Below, in pieces: positions 1 to 5,873 of a stretch of 6,748 bases of DNA (the stretch's first letter is position 1; each line of letters opens with the position of its first letter). Source of the stretch: Lacustribacter sp049421125 (lineage in GTDB: Bacteria > Pseudomonadota > Gammaproteobacteria > Burkholderiales > Burkholderiaceae_A); assembly GCA_049421125.1 (NCBI GenBank), contig JBMSML010000081.1:1-6748 (forward strand). Direction: 5' to 3'. The position numbers and the translations under genes are program-made. Under the pieces are notes generated by a model. That model saw nothing but the letters and a program-made list of their open reading frames with translations, was not told the DNA's origin and ran no database searches.

Positions 1-1
1 G

Positions 2-307
2 GCGGTCGGGCTTGGGATCTGTGCTGTCGCCGGATCCGTCGCTTGGGCATCGGGAGACCACGAGCGCGCGCGTCAGGCACTGCAGGCCGGCGAGATCATG
101 CCGCTGGACAAAATTCTGGCCGTGGTCAGCCAGACCCATCCTGGACAGATTCTGGAGGTGGAACTCGATCGAGAGCGCAGTCAAGGGGGCAAGGTCTGGA
201 TGTACGAGATCAAAGGAATCACCCCCGATGGCAAACTCTTCAAATTAAAAGTGGATGCGCGAACAGGTGAGGTCGCGCAATTTCGTCATGCGCGTATTAA
301 TCGTTGA
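2..307 (+). CDS. PepSY-domain exported protein (5' truncated)
   Basis: The reading frame is open from the left edge to a TGA at 305-307, giving 101 visible residues; the start codon lies outside the window. The visible part opens with the hydrophobic end of a signal peptide (AVGLGICAVAGSVAWA, probable cleavage after AWA), so the protein should be exported. It then shows a single PepSY-like module: an amphipathic helix (IMPLDKILAVVSQTHPGQI), a strand with an acidic start (LEVELDRE), and the closing pattern YEIKGITPDGKLFKLKVDARTGEV, typical of PepSY proteins, split here as YEIKGITPDG and KLFKLKVDARTGEV. Small PepSY proteins are commonly encoded beside OmpR/PhoQ-type two-component systems and are presumed periplasmic partners or inhibitors of them; that role is inferred. 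The 3' end overlaps the next gene by 20 bp, implying co-translation. Confidence 0.82.
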   Translation, partial: AVGLGICAVAGSVAWASGDHERARQALQAGEIMPLDKILAVVSQTHPGQILEVELDRERSQGGKVWMYEIKGITPDGKLFKLKVDARTGEVAQFRHARINR

Positions 308-968
308 GGACGAACCCATGCTCTCCGAGCAGCTCCGTGGTGCATTAGAGGAGCGGGGGTATGCCGTCGATGTGGCCTTTAACGGCCAAGACGGCTTGCA
401 TATGGGCCGTGAGGAGCGCCTAGATGCCGCAATCCTTGATTTAGGCTTGCCCCAGCTGGATGGCCTGTCAGTACTCAAGGGGTGGCGTGCGGCCGGCCGG
501 ACCTTTCCGGTCATTATTCTGACGGCACGCGACAGCTGGAGCGATAAGGTCAGTGGCATTGATGCGGGCGCAGATGACTATATCGCTAAGCCGTTTCATA
601 TGGAGGAGTTGCTGGCCCGACTTCGAGGTGTGATTCGTCGCTCGGCCGGCAGCGCGTCACCGGTACTGGTCTGGCGTAACGTTCAGTTGGATACCGTCGG
701 GGGGCGTGTCAGCATTGATGGTCAGGCGGTCACGCTCACCGGACATGAATTCAAGTTGTTGTACTGGTTCATGCATCATCCCCAGGAGGTCGCCAGTCGA
801 ACCGTACTCTCGGAGCACATTTACTCGTATAACGACGATCCCGACTCCAATACCATCGAAGTGTTTATCGCCCGGCTGCGCAAGAAGATGCCTGCGGGAA
901 TGATTGAGACGGTTCGTGGGCTGGGGTATCGGCTCGGTGACCCATCGGGCGAGCCGGGCTTGTTGTGA
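288..968 (+). CDS. OmpR/PhoP-family response regulator
   Basis: A 226-residue DNA-binding response regulator of usual OmpR-family length. The receiver domain (about residues 1-115) has the acidic pair E7-D8, phosphoacceptor D51 in AAILDLGLPQLDG, T79 in ILTARD and K101 in DDYIAKPF. The C-terminal winged-helix domain (about 128-220) shows LTGHEFKLLYWFMHH, the recognition-helix region SNTIEVFIARLRKK and the final wing hairpin IETVRGLGYRL. I chose ATG 288 because MRVLIVEDE is the canonical receiver start; an in-frame ATG at 255 would add 11 non-homologous residues lying inside the PepSY gene. It overlaps the PepSY gene by 20 bp and the kinase gene by 4 bp (GTGA). Together they form a PhoPQ-like system; the signal and target genes cannot be read from the sequence. 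Confidence 0.95.
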   Translation: MRVLIVEDEPMLSEQLRGALEERGYAVDVAFNGQDGLHMGREERLDAAILDLGLPQLDGLSVLKGWRAAGRTFPVIILTARDSWSDKVSGIDAGADDYIAKPFHMEELLARLRGVIRRSAGSASPVLVWRNVQLDTVGGRVSIDGQAVTLTGHEFKLLYWFMHHPQEVASRTVLSEHIYSYNDDPDSNTIEVFIARLRKKMPAGMIETVRGLGYRLGDPSGEPGLL

Positions 969-2383
969 ATACTGAATCACGTTTGGCGGCCTCACCGTGG
1001 CATCGTTCACTTCGGTGGCGGCTGGTGGTGGTCAGCCTTGTGGCGATACTGGCGACCGTGTGGCTTGCCCACTCGGTGTTCACCCAGCTGTTTGAGCGGC
1101 ATGTGACTGCCCAGTTCCAGGCGAACCTTCGAATCACATTAGATCAGTTGGCGGCCGCCGTACGCGCGGAAGGTCGGCCATTGCGCATCGCCGTGAACGA
1201 GCCGAGGGGAGACCCCCGCTGGAGCACGCCGTACTCGGGCATGTACTGGCAGATAGATGCCCTGGAATCGATGATGCCTGGTGGCGTGCAGCGCTCGCGT
1301 TCGCTATGGGATTACACGCTGGCGCTTCCGCATGATGCCTTATTGAATGGCGCTATACATGTGCATGAGATAGAGGGGCCGAATGGTCGGCGCGTGATGG
1401 CTTTGGAGCGCACGGTCACACTTAGTGATGTCCCCCCGATCCGTGTGCGACTAATCGCCGCTGCGGATATTCAGGTCCTGCAGGCGGCAGTGAATGCATT
1501 TAATCGTACGGTATTTCAGTATTTGCTGGCATTGGCGGCAGTGCTCGCGGCTGTGTTGGGCGCTCAGGTCACCATAGGACTAGCCCCATTGCGGGGATTG
1601 CATCGGGCATTAACCCGTTTACGTCAGGGCTCGGCGGAGCAGCTTGAGGGAGAGTTTCCATCAGAGATCCAACCGTTAGCGACCAGTTTTAACAGTATTT
1701 TGTCGGAGCATCGGCGGCATGTGGAGCGGGCCCGAACATTGGCGGGCAATCTCGCCCATGCGGTAAAGACACCGCTCACGGTCATGGCCAATGCGGCGAC
1801 GGATCCCGCGGTGGCGCCGCAGTCCTTGCGCGACACGATCACCACCTACACGGCGCTGGCGCAAAACCAAGTGAATTGGCATATGAAGCGCGCACGCATG
1901 GCCGCCACTGTCGTGGCCCCCGGGGTGTTAGTCGAGGTGCGTCCCGTGATCGAGGGCATCGTGGCGGTCATGCAGCGCGCCTATGCGGAAAAATCGTTGC
2001 GTCTAGAGATCAACGTGCCCCCCAGTGGCCCGCGCTTTAAGGGCGAGTCTCAGGATTTGCAGGAGATCCTCGGTAATGTGATCGAGAATGCCTGTAAGTG
2101 GGCTCAGCATCGTGTCCGGATTGGACAAGAGACCGTGGCCGCGGGCTTGGCGTTGATCGTCGAGGACGATGGTCCGGGAGTGCCTTCTGAGCATTACAGC
2201 GCGGTTCTTCGCCGCGGCATCCGGGCAGACGAGATGGTTCCAGGCTCCGGCCTCGGCCTGGCCATTGTGTCCGATTTGTTGGACCTCTACGGGGGGCACC
2301 TTGCTCTTGAACGGTCGGGATTGGGGGGGCTCGCGGTGCGAATCGCACTGCCCATGGAGGACGTCGACCATCTTCATCCGTGA
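965..2383 (+). CDS. PhoQ-like sensor histidine kinase
   Basis: An inner-membrane sensor kinase of 472 residues that would phosphorylate the response regulator encoded just upstream. The GTG start overlaps that gene's stop (GTGA). Order of parts: TM1 at about 20-38 (VVVSLVAILATVWLA), a periplasmic sensor of about 145 residues, TM2 at about 184-204 (YLLALAAVLAAVLGAQ), a short HAMP-like linker (PLRGLHRALTRLRQG, then FPSEIQPL), dimerisation helix with H265 in LAHAVKTPLT, N-box N375 in GNVIENAC, G1 DDGPG at 401-405 and G2 GSGLGLAIV from 427. The HxxKTPL form of the H-box and the GNVIENACKWA N-box are those of PhoQ-type kinases. The periplasmic region has no run of acidic residues like the metal-sensing patch of enterobacterial PhoQ, so its ligand is unknown. 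All catalytic residues are present, so it should be active. Confidence 0.94.
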   Translation: MNTESRLAASPWHRSLRWRLVVVSLVAILATVWLAHSVFTQLFERHVTAQFQANLRITLDQLAAAVRAEGRPLRIAVNEPRGDPRWSTPYSGMYWQIDALESMMPGGVQRSRSLWDYTLALPHDALLNGAIHVHEIEGPNGRRVMALERTVTLSDVPPIRVRLIAAADIQVLQAAVNAFNRTVFQYLLALAAVLAAVLGAQVTIGLAPLRGLHRALTRLRQGSAEQLEGEFPSEIQPLATSFNSILSEHRRHVERARTLAGNLAHAVKTPLTVMANAATDPAVAPQSLRDTITTYTALAQNQVNWHMKRARMAATVVAPGVLVEVRPVIEGIVAVMQRAYAEKSLRLEINVPPSGPRFKGESQDLQEILGNVIENACKWAQHRVRIGQETVAAGLALIVEDDGPGVPSEHYSAVLRRGIRADEMVPGSGLGLAIVSDLLDLYGGHLALERSGLGGLAVRIALPMEDVDHLHP

Positions 2384-2393
2384 CCGCTGTCGC

Positions 2394-2422
2394 TTGACTT
2401 ATATTATATTGGTACATATAAT
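2394..2422 (+). promoter_or_regulatory. sigma70 promoter of the bigR-like operon
   Basis: The -35 hexamer TTGACT (2394-2399) and the consensus -10 TATAAT (2417-2422) are separated by exactly 17 bp. This is a near-perfect housekeeping promoter, with a transcription start expected near 2429 and a leader of about 23 nt to the GTG at 2452. It begins 10 bp after the histidine kinase stop. The spacer and the -10 lie inside a perfect palindrome, so a bound repressor would block RNA polymerase directly. Confidence 0.85.
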
Positions 2423-2426
2423 ATAA
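2399..2426. promoter_or_regulatory. AT-rich palindromic operator, probably for the BigR-like repressor
   Basis: The arms TTATATTATAT (2399-2409) and ATATAATATAA (2416-2426) are perfect 11-bp inverted repeats around the 6-bp spacer TGGTAC. The site is strikingly AT-rich against GC-rich flanks and covers the spacer and -10 of the promoter. ArsR-family repressors of the BigR type are known to bind AT-rich palindromes overlapping the -10 of their own operon, so autoregulation by the adjacent gene is the simplest reading. The binding itself is inferred. A transcription-terminator role is unlikely because the stem has only A-T pairs. Confidence 0.8.
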
Positions 2427-2451
2427 AAAGCGAAACTAATAATAGATTGTC

Positions 2452-2799
2452 GTGATCACTCATTCTGAATCCTTTGACGTGGCCGCTATGCGCAAATCGG
2501 CGGCAAAAGCGACCGTGTTTCTGCGTACGATGGCCAATGAGGACCGGTTGTTGCTCTTGTGCCAACTGACCGAGGGAGAGCGGTGCGTCAGCGATCTTGA
2601 GGAACTCACGGGGATCACCCAGCCCACGTTGTCGCAGCAGCTGTCGGTCTTACGATCCGAGGGTCTGGTTTCCACACGGCGTGACGGCAAATTTGTGTAT
2701 TACGCCTTGTCGGACGCGCGGGTGACCGGCATGCTGACGGCCTTGCACGGGATGTTCTGTCGCACAGGCGCAGCACGTAAAAGGAGTGTGACCACATGA
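2452..2799 (+). CDS. bigR: BigR/SqrR-like ArsR-family persulfide-sensing repressor
   Basis: A 115-residue winged-helix repressor of the ArsR family. The recognition region is DLEELTGITQPTLSQQLSVLR (quoted as DLEELTGITQ and PTLSQQLSVLR, about residues 49-68), followed by the wing VSTRRDGKFVYYAL. It resembles BigR of Xylella and SqrR of Rhodobacter, which sense sulfane sulfur by forming a sulfur bridge between two cysteines. Here those cysteines appear as C37 (RLLLLCQL) and C103 (HGMFCRTG), 66 residues apart as in the characterised proteins. An extra cysteine, C45, is present. No arsenic-type CVC motif is seen in the recognition helix. The start is taken as GTG 2452: an in-frame TAG at 2443 limits extension, but no clear Shine-Dalgarno precedes it, and ATG 2488 is an alternative that would shorten the N-terminal helix. 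The stop overlaps the next start (ATGA). Confidence 0.88.
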   Translation: MITHSESFDVAAMRKSAAKATVFLRTMANEDRLLLLCQLTEGERCVSDLEELTGITQPTLSQQLSVLRSEGLVSTRRDGKFVYYALSDARVTGMLTALHGMFCRTGAARKRSVTT

Positions 2800-3329
2800 T
2801 GGCGTCATCGTCTTCCCCTGTTGCTCGGATGGCGCCCCGGTCGTTTTGGCACCCGCTCGTGGCGGGACTCGCGCTGGGCATGGTGTTGCTGCTCACGTTT
2901 GTGATCACCGGACATGGGTTGGGCGCGACTGGCTTTACCACCCGTGTCAGTGCGTGGTTGGCGCAGAGCGTGCCCAGCCTGACCGGCCCCGACACCTACC
3001 TGGGACCCATGGCCGAAGAGGGAATTTTCTCCGCGTGGATCACGTGGCAGGTGATCGGTGTGGTGGCAGGTGCCTATCTGTCTGCGAAGCTAGCCCGCCG
3101 CATTCGGTTGCAATTGGATGGGCAGAAGACACTGGGCACCACACGCCGCTTGATCACCGCATTTAGCGGTGGCCTGTTGGCCGGCCTGGGGGCGCGCATC
3201 GCGGCAGGTTGCACCAGCGGCATGGGGCTATCGGGTGCCGCCACTCTGAGCCTGGCGGGCTTCACGTTTCTGGTCACGTTTTTCGCCGTGGGTCTGATCG
3301 TGAGCCGACTGGTAAGGGGGGTGCAATAA
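2796..3329 (+). CDS. YeeE/YedE-type sulfur transporter, first half
   Basis: A 177-residue membrane protein corresponding to the N-terminal half of YeeE/YedE (DUF395, sulfur transport) proteins, which import thiosulfate or related sulfur species. A strong AAGGAG (2781-2786) lies 9 bp before ATG 2796, which overlaps the repressor stop. Hydrophobic segments lie at about 20-38, 76-98, 117-137 and 149-170. The family hallmark GARIAAGCTSGMGLSG spans 132-147, with C139 expected to line the sulfur path. In the single-chain thiosulfate transporter TsuA (YeeE), conserved cysteines act as relay points for thiosulfate; C139 matches one of them by context. The motif GHGLGATGF near 39-47 is also family-like. 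Two-gene versions of this transporter are known beside BigR. Exact substrate (thiosulfate, sulfide-derived or other sulfane sulfur) cannot be decided here. Confidence 0.88.
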   Translation: MMASSSSPVARMAPRSFWHPLVAGLALGMVLLLTFVITGHGLGATGFTTRVSAWLAQSVPSLTGPDTYLGPMAEEGIFSAWITWQVIGVVAGAYLSAKLARRIRLQLDGQKTLGTTRRLITAFSGGLLAGLGARIAAGCTSGMGLSGAATLSLAGFTFLVTFFAVGLIVSRLVRGVQ

Positions 3330-3935
3330 ATGAACATTGTGGATATCACCAGCGGATTGGTGCTGGGGTTTGCTTTCGGATTTGTGTTGGAGAGTGCCGG
3401 TTTTGGAAGTCCATGCAAGCTCACCGCGCAATTTCGACTGACCGATTGGTCCGTGTTTAAAGTGATGTTCACGGCAATTGTGTTCACATCGGTGGGTCTG
3501 ATGCTGGCGCGCTGGATGGGATTGGTCAGCACGGATCAACTGTTTGTGCCGTCTGCGTTGTTGGGTGCGGCCGCCATCGGCGGTGCGCTGGTGGGGGCCG
3601 GGTTTGCAGTGGGCGGTTATTGCCCGGGCACGTCGGTCGTCGGCGTCATGTCCGGGCGAGTGGACTCGATCGTGTTTTTGTTGGGGCTCATGGTGGGCAC
3701 TCTGGTGTTTGCGGGCGCTTATGAGCAACTGGAGGCGTGGACATTGGCGGGTGAGTTCGCCGGTGGCGATACCTTGCCGCAAGCGTTAGGTGTGAGTGAC
3801 CTGTGGGTGAATATCGGAATGGTGATCGCTGCCGTGGCCGTGTTTGTGGGGGGCAGTGCAATGGAGAAGCGTGGTCAGGGCGTTGTGACTGCGGCCCAGG
3901 CGGTGGAAGGCGCGTCATCGACGAACGCGCGGTAA
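3330..3935 (+). CDS. YeeE/YedE-type sulfur transporter, second half
   Basis: A 201-residue membrane protein that would pair with the preceding gene product to make a complete YeeE/YedE transporter. Its ATG immediately follows the upstream TAA with no gap, and a purine run (AAGGGGGG, 3314-3321) lies at a suitable distance. Hydrophobic segments are at about 6-24, 44-62, 74-97, 112-132 and 158-178. Two cysteine motifs typical of the family are visible: GFGSPCKLTAQFRL with C29, and GGYCPGTSVVG with C98. Together with C139 of the partner this gives three cysteines in motif contexts, the number reported as functionally important in TsuA. The C-terminal 25 residues are hydrophilic and probably cytoplasmic. 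Its position behind a persulfide-responsive repressor points to sulfur uptake or sulfur-stress handling. Confidence 0.88.
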   Translation: MNIVDITSGLVLGFAFGFVLESAGFGSPCKLTAQFRLTDWSVFKVMFTAIVFTSVGLMLARWMGLVSTDQLFVPSALLGAAAIGGALVGAGFAVGGYCPGTSVVGVMSGRVDSIVFLLGLMVGTLVFAGAYEQLEAWTLAGEFAGGDTLPQALGVSDLWVNIGMVIAAVAVFVGGSAMEKRGQGVVTAAQAVEGASSTNAR

Positions 3936-3973
3936 TCGTTAATCAACGGGTAATGTCATTTTTATAAACCATT

Positions 3974-3983
3974 AGGAAAAGGA
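3974..3983 (+). promoter_or_regulatory. Shine-Dalgarno that fixes the start of the NPC peptide
   Basis: AGGAAAAGGA lies 6 bp before ATG 3990. It supports that ATG over an in-frame TTG at 3984, which would fall too close to the site. The rest of the 54-bp gap (3936-3973) holds a weak -10-like TATAAA at 3963-3968 without a convincing -35, so an internal promoter is possible but not supported. Confidence 0.6.
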
Positions 3984-3989
3984 TTGTCG

Positions 3990-4220
3990 ATGAAACGAGT
4001 CTCGAAAAAAGTAGCGGCCATTGCCTTGGCCATCTCCGCCGGTGTGGCGGCACCCGCCGCGGTGGCCCAAGATGGCAAGGCGGCAAACCCGTGCGCGCCC
4101 AAAAAACAGCGTAAGAGTAATCCGTGTGGTCCCAGCAACCCGTGCGCGCCGAAAAAGCGTGCGGCTAACCCATGTGGCCCCAGTAATCCCTGTGGCCCAA
4201 AAAAGAAGAAAGCAGAGTAA
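3990..4220 (+). CDS. small exported Cys-rich protein with NPC repeats
   Basis: A 76-residue protein of unknown function. Residues 1-26 form a clear signal peptide: basic n-region MKRVSKK, an Ala-rich core and a cleavage site AVA|QD. The mature part is about 50 residues, strongly basic, with no hydrophobic core. It contains five Asn-Pro-Cys motifs (cysteines 35, 46, 52, 62 and 68) set in an alternating pattern NPCAPKK...NPCGPS, with Lys/Arg clusters between. The frame is trusted because repeat copies keep the same amino acids while using different codons (Pro as ccg, cca, ccc; Cys as tgc and tgt), and because of the good ribosome site. It is co-directional with the transporter upstream and ends 7 bp before the next gene. 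Possible roles are periplasmic binding of sulfane sulfur or thiophilic metals, or a modified peptide; none is shown by the sequence alone. Confidence 0.8.
   Translation: MKRVSKKVAAIALAISAGVAAPAAVAQDGKAANPCAPKKQRKSNPCGPSNPCAPKKRAANPCGPSNPCGPKKKKAE
4086..4217 (+). repeat. in-frame NPC tandem repeat
   Basis: Three in-frame units lie inside the small exported protein: unit 1 at 4086-4136 (17 residues), unit 2 at 4137-4184 (16 residues) and a shortened unit 3 from 4185. Units 1 and 2 read NPCAPKK, a short variable basic linker, then NPCGPS; unit 3 begins NPCGPKKKK and ends the protein. The 14 bp AACCCGTGCGCGCC occur identically at 4086 and 4137. Codon divergence between the copies indicates an old, selected duplication and not a recent slippage. 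Confidence 0.85.
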
Positions 4221-4227
4221 ATCTGTG

Positions 4228-4830
4228 ATGCCAGTCGAGCATGGACAACGCGTGGCGGCCGTCATGGCCCGTTACGCCCGTTCAGGCTCGAGTCTGGCGC
4301 TAGCGGCACTGGCGGGTGCGCGAACCTTTCGTGCCTGGGAGCACTACCCACGGCGCGATGTGACCGATCGGGTGAACGCTACAGAGTTTTATTTTCATGC
4401 CCATGCCGGGCGGGAAAAGACGCTTAACGAGCATGGCCACTTTCATGTGTTTGCCCGCAGCGATGCCGGCCGGCGTTTTCATCACATCGTGGGCATCTCG
4501 ATCGATGCGTTTGGTATGCCTCAACAGTTGTTTCTCACCAATCGATGGGTGACCGGCGAGGACTGGATCAGTGCGGAGGCGATCGCTCCAAAGCTGCGAC
4601 GGTTTCGATGTGAGGCATCGGGGCGCATGGCGCCCGTTGCCCAGTGGGTGAGCTCCATGGTGCAGTTGTATCAAACCGAGATTCATGCGTTGCATCGGAA
4701 ACGGGATGACTGGTGGATGTCGCGCCGCCGATCTGGCGTATCCGACCAGACGATTCTCGCGAATCCGCGGGATCAGGTGATCGCGAAGAGGCGGATTGGT
4801 TTGGCGGTACGACTTGCACAGATGAATTAA
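4228..4830 (+). CDS. His-rich protein of unknown function (DUF6969-like)
   Basis: A 200-residue protein that I cannot assign to a biochemical function; it resembles proteins annotated as DUF6969, from memory and unverified. No signal peptide or membrane helix is evident, so it is probably cytoplasmic. The central part carries histidine clusters: H57 and H59 in FYFHAHAG, H69, H71 and H73 in NEHGHFHVF, and H85-H86 in RRFHHIVGISIDAFG. These precede TNRWVTGEDWISAEA. The HxH pairs on predicted strands suggest a metal site in a compact beta fold, as an inference. The reading frame stays open upstream to 4021 across the NPC gene, but I place the start at ATG 4228 (GTG 4225 is possible), 7 bp after that gene. 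No strong ribosome site is seen, so translational coupling to the NPC peptide is likely. It is followed after 19 bp by the rhodanese gene. Confidence 0.78.
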   Translation: MPVEHGQRVAAVMARYARSGSSLALAALAGARTFRAWEHYPRRDVTDRVNATEFYFHAHAGREKTLNEHGHFHVFARSDAGRRFHHIVGISIDAFGMPQQLFLTNRWVTGEDWISAEAIAPKLRRFRCEASGRMAPVAQWVSSMVQLYQTEIHALHRKRDDWWMSRRRSGVSDQTILANPRDQVIAKRRIGLAVRLAQMN

Positions 4831-4849
4831 CGATTGAAAAGGGTGTCGT

Positions 4850-5830
4850 ATGAAAAAGATTTACAGATGGATGATGTTGTGGGTAGTGTCATGTGTGGGC
4901 ACAGTGGGCTATGCCATGCCACTGCCCGGAGCGGTGGTGACTGCCGAGTGGTTGGCCAAGCATCGGGATCATGTGCAGGTAGTGGATGTGCGCTCGGACA
5001 CAAAGAGCTATACCCGTGAACCGGTGATCACGGTGGACAAGAAGTCCGGCAAATCCAACGTCGATGAGGTCGGTGGCGTCATTCCCGGCGCACTCATCAT
5101 GGACTACAACCTTGTCCGCAGCGAGCGACTGCTAGACGGTCAGAAGACAAAATACCTGGTGCCCGACAAAGAGGAGTTAGAGTCCCGCCTGAGAGCCATC
5201 GGATTAAAAAGGGATCGGCCGATCGTATTGGTGGCTCAGGGCGTTGATCCGGGCGATGTGATGGAAGCCCTACGCCTCTATTGGACGTTTAAGGTGTATG
5301 CCGAGGATAACGTCGCCGTGCTCGACGGTGGGATGGCGGGATGGTTAGCCTCGGGCCGCGCCGTCGACACCGGGCCCTTGAAAAAACCTGTGCAGGGCGA
5401 TTGGGCTGCCAAAGGGTTTCGCAGCGTCCTGGTGGCCGATACCGCTGCGGTAGAGCGTGCGTCGAGTCATCAATCCGCGATATTGCTCGATGGCCGCGAA
5501 GCATCAAATTTTTATGGGATCACAAAGCGTGCCTACGTGGCCCAGTATGGGCATATCGCCGGTGCAAAGTCCTTGCCTCCGGAGACCTTGTTTCGCGCAT
5601 CGCAAGGAGCACTTTATTTTCTGAGTAAGTCCCAGTATGCAACGCTTGCGCAACTGGCCGGACTGAGTCGGACCACCCCCACGATTGCCTACTGCAATAG
5701 CGGCCATTTGGCATCGGGCGCCTGGTTTGTGATGGCGGAAATGGTCGGCAATCCGAATACGAGTCTCTACGACGGATCGCTTTATCTCTGGTCTCGAGAC
5801 AAGAAATCTCTCGTGGGCGTATTGAACTAA
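4850..5830 (+). CDS. exported tandem-rhodanese sulfurtransferase
   Basis: A 326-residue protein with two rhodanese domains, which transfer sulfane sulfur through a cysteine persulfide. ATG 4850 has GAAAAGGG (4836-4843) 6 bp upstream. Residues 1-22 look like a signal peptide ending in GYA; a lipobox-like VVSC at 12-15 makes a lipoprotein possible but less likely. Domain 1 (about 30-175) has VVDVRSD and GVIPGALIMDYN, but its loop (VLVAQGVDPGD, 127-137) has no cysteine, as in the structural domain of classical rhodaneses. Domain 2 (about 190-326) has LLDGREASNFYG, YGHIAGAKSLPPE and the active loop CNSGHLA with C282, the only cysteine of the mature protein. It is the last gene of the operon. Location in the periplasm fits extracellular thiosulfate or polysulfide chemistry. 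The donor and acceptor are unknown. Confidence 0.9.
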   Translation: MKKIYRWMMLWVVSCVGTVGYAMPLPGAVVTAEWLAKHRDHVQVVDVRSDTKSYTREPVITVDKKSGKSNVDEVGGVIPGALIMDYNLVRSERLLDGQKTKYLVPDKEELESRLRAIGLKRDRPIVLVAQGVDPGDVMEALRLYWTFKVYAEDNVAVLDGGMAGWLASGRAVDTGPLKKPVQGDWAAKGFRSVLVADTAAVERASSHQSAILLDGREASNFYGITKRAYVAQYGHIAGAKSLPPETLFRASQGALYFLSKSQYATLAQLAGLSRTTPTIAYCNSGHLASGAWFVMAEMVGNPNTSLYDGSLYLWSRDKKSLVGVLN

Positions 5831-5840
5831 TTCCGGTGTG

Positions 5841-5868
5841 ATTCTAGGCGTCTGTTGACGCTTGGGAT
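5841..5868 (+). terminator. hairpin after the sulfur operon, without U-tract
   Basis: The + strand transcript can fold ATTCTAGGCGTC against GACGCTTGGGAT around the loop TGTT: 12 pairs, three of them G-U. The core GGCGTC-TGTT-GACGCT is the strongest part. It begins 10 bp after the rhodanese stop and ends before the converging DUF442 stop. No run of T follows, so it may be an RNA-end stabiliser or a weak terminator. On the opposite strand the wobble pairs become mismatches, so a bidirectional role is doubtful. Confidence 0.35.
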
Positions 5869-5873
5869 GACGG

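Noticed and set aside
255..287. Upstream ATG extending the response regulator by 11 residues.
   Set aside because: The extension has no receiver homology and lies in PepSY coding sequence; MRVLIVEDE is the canonical start.
2399..2426. Palindrome as a terminator of the kinase operon or as a divergent promoter.
   Set aside because: The stem is all A-T and has no GC core, and the mirrored TATAAT on the - strand has no -35 match at the right distance and would face into the kinase gene.
2452..2799. Repressor as an arsenic or zinc/cadmium sensor (ArsR/SmtB).
   Set aside because: There is no CVC motif in the recognition helix region; the cysteine pair and neighbours fit the BigR/SqrR type, and no ars or metal-efflux gene is present.
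3228..3782. Antisense 184-residue open frame across both transporter genes.
   Set aside because: It is a low-complexity His/Gln/Arg-rich shadow of two well-supported membrane protein genes.
3972..4265. Antisense 97-residue open frame over the NPC gene.
   Set aside because: It is the reverse image of the repeat-coding gene, has no recognisable domain, and the opposite frame explains the base pattern.
4021..4830. A 269-residue frame that would fuse the region over the NPC gene to the His-rich protein.
   Set aside because: The first 69 codons are an Arg/Pro-rich shifted reading of the NPC repeats. Synonymous changes among repeat copies support the NPC frame, which also has the signal peptide and ribosome site.
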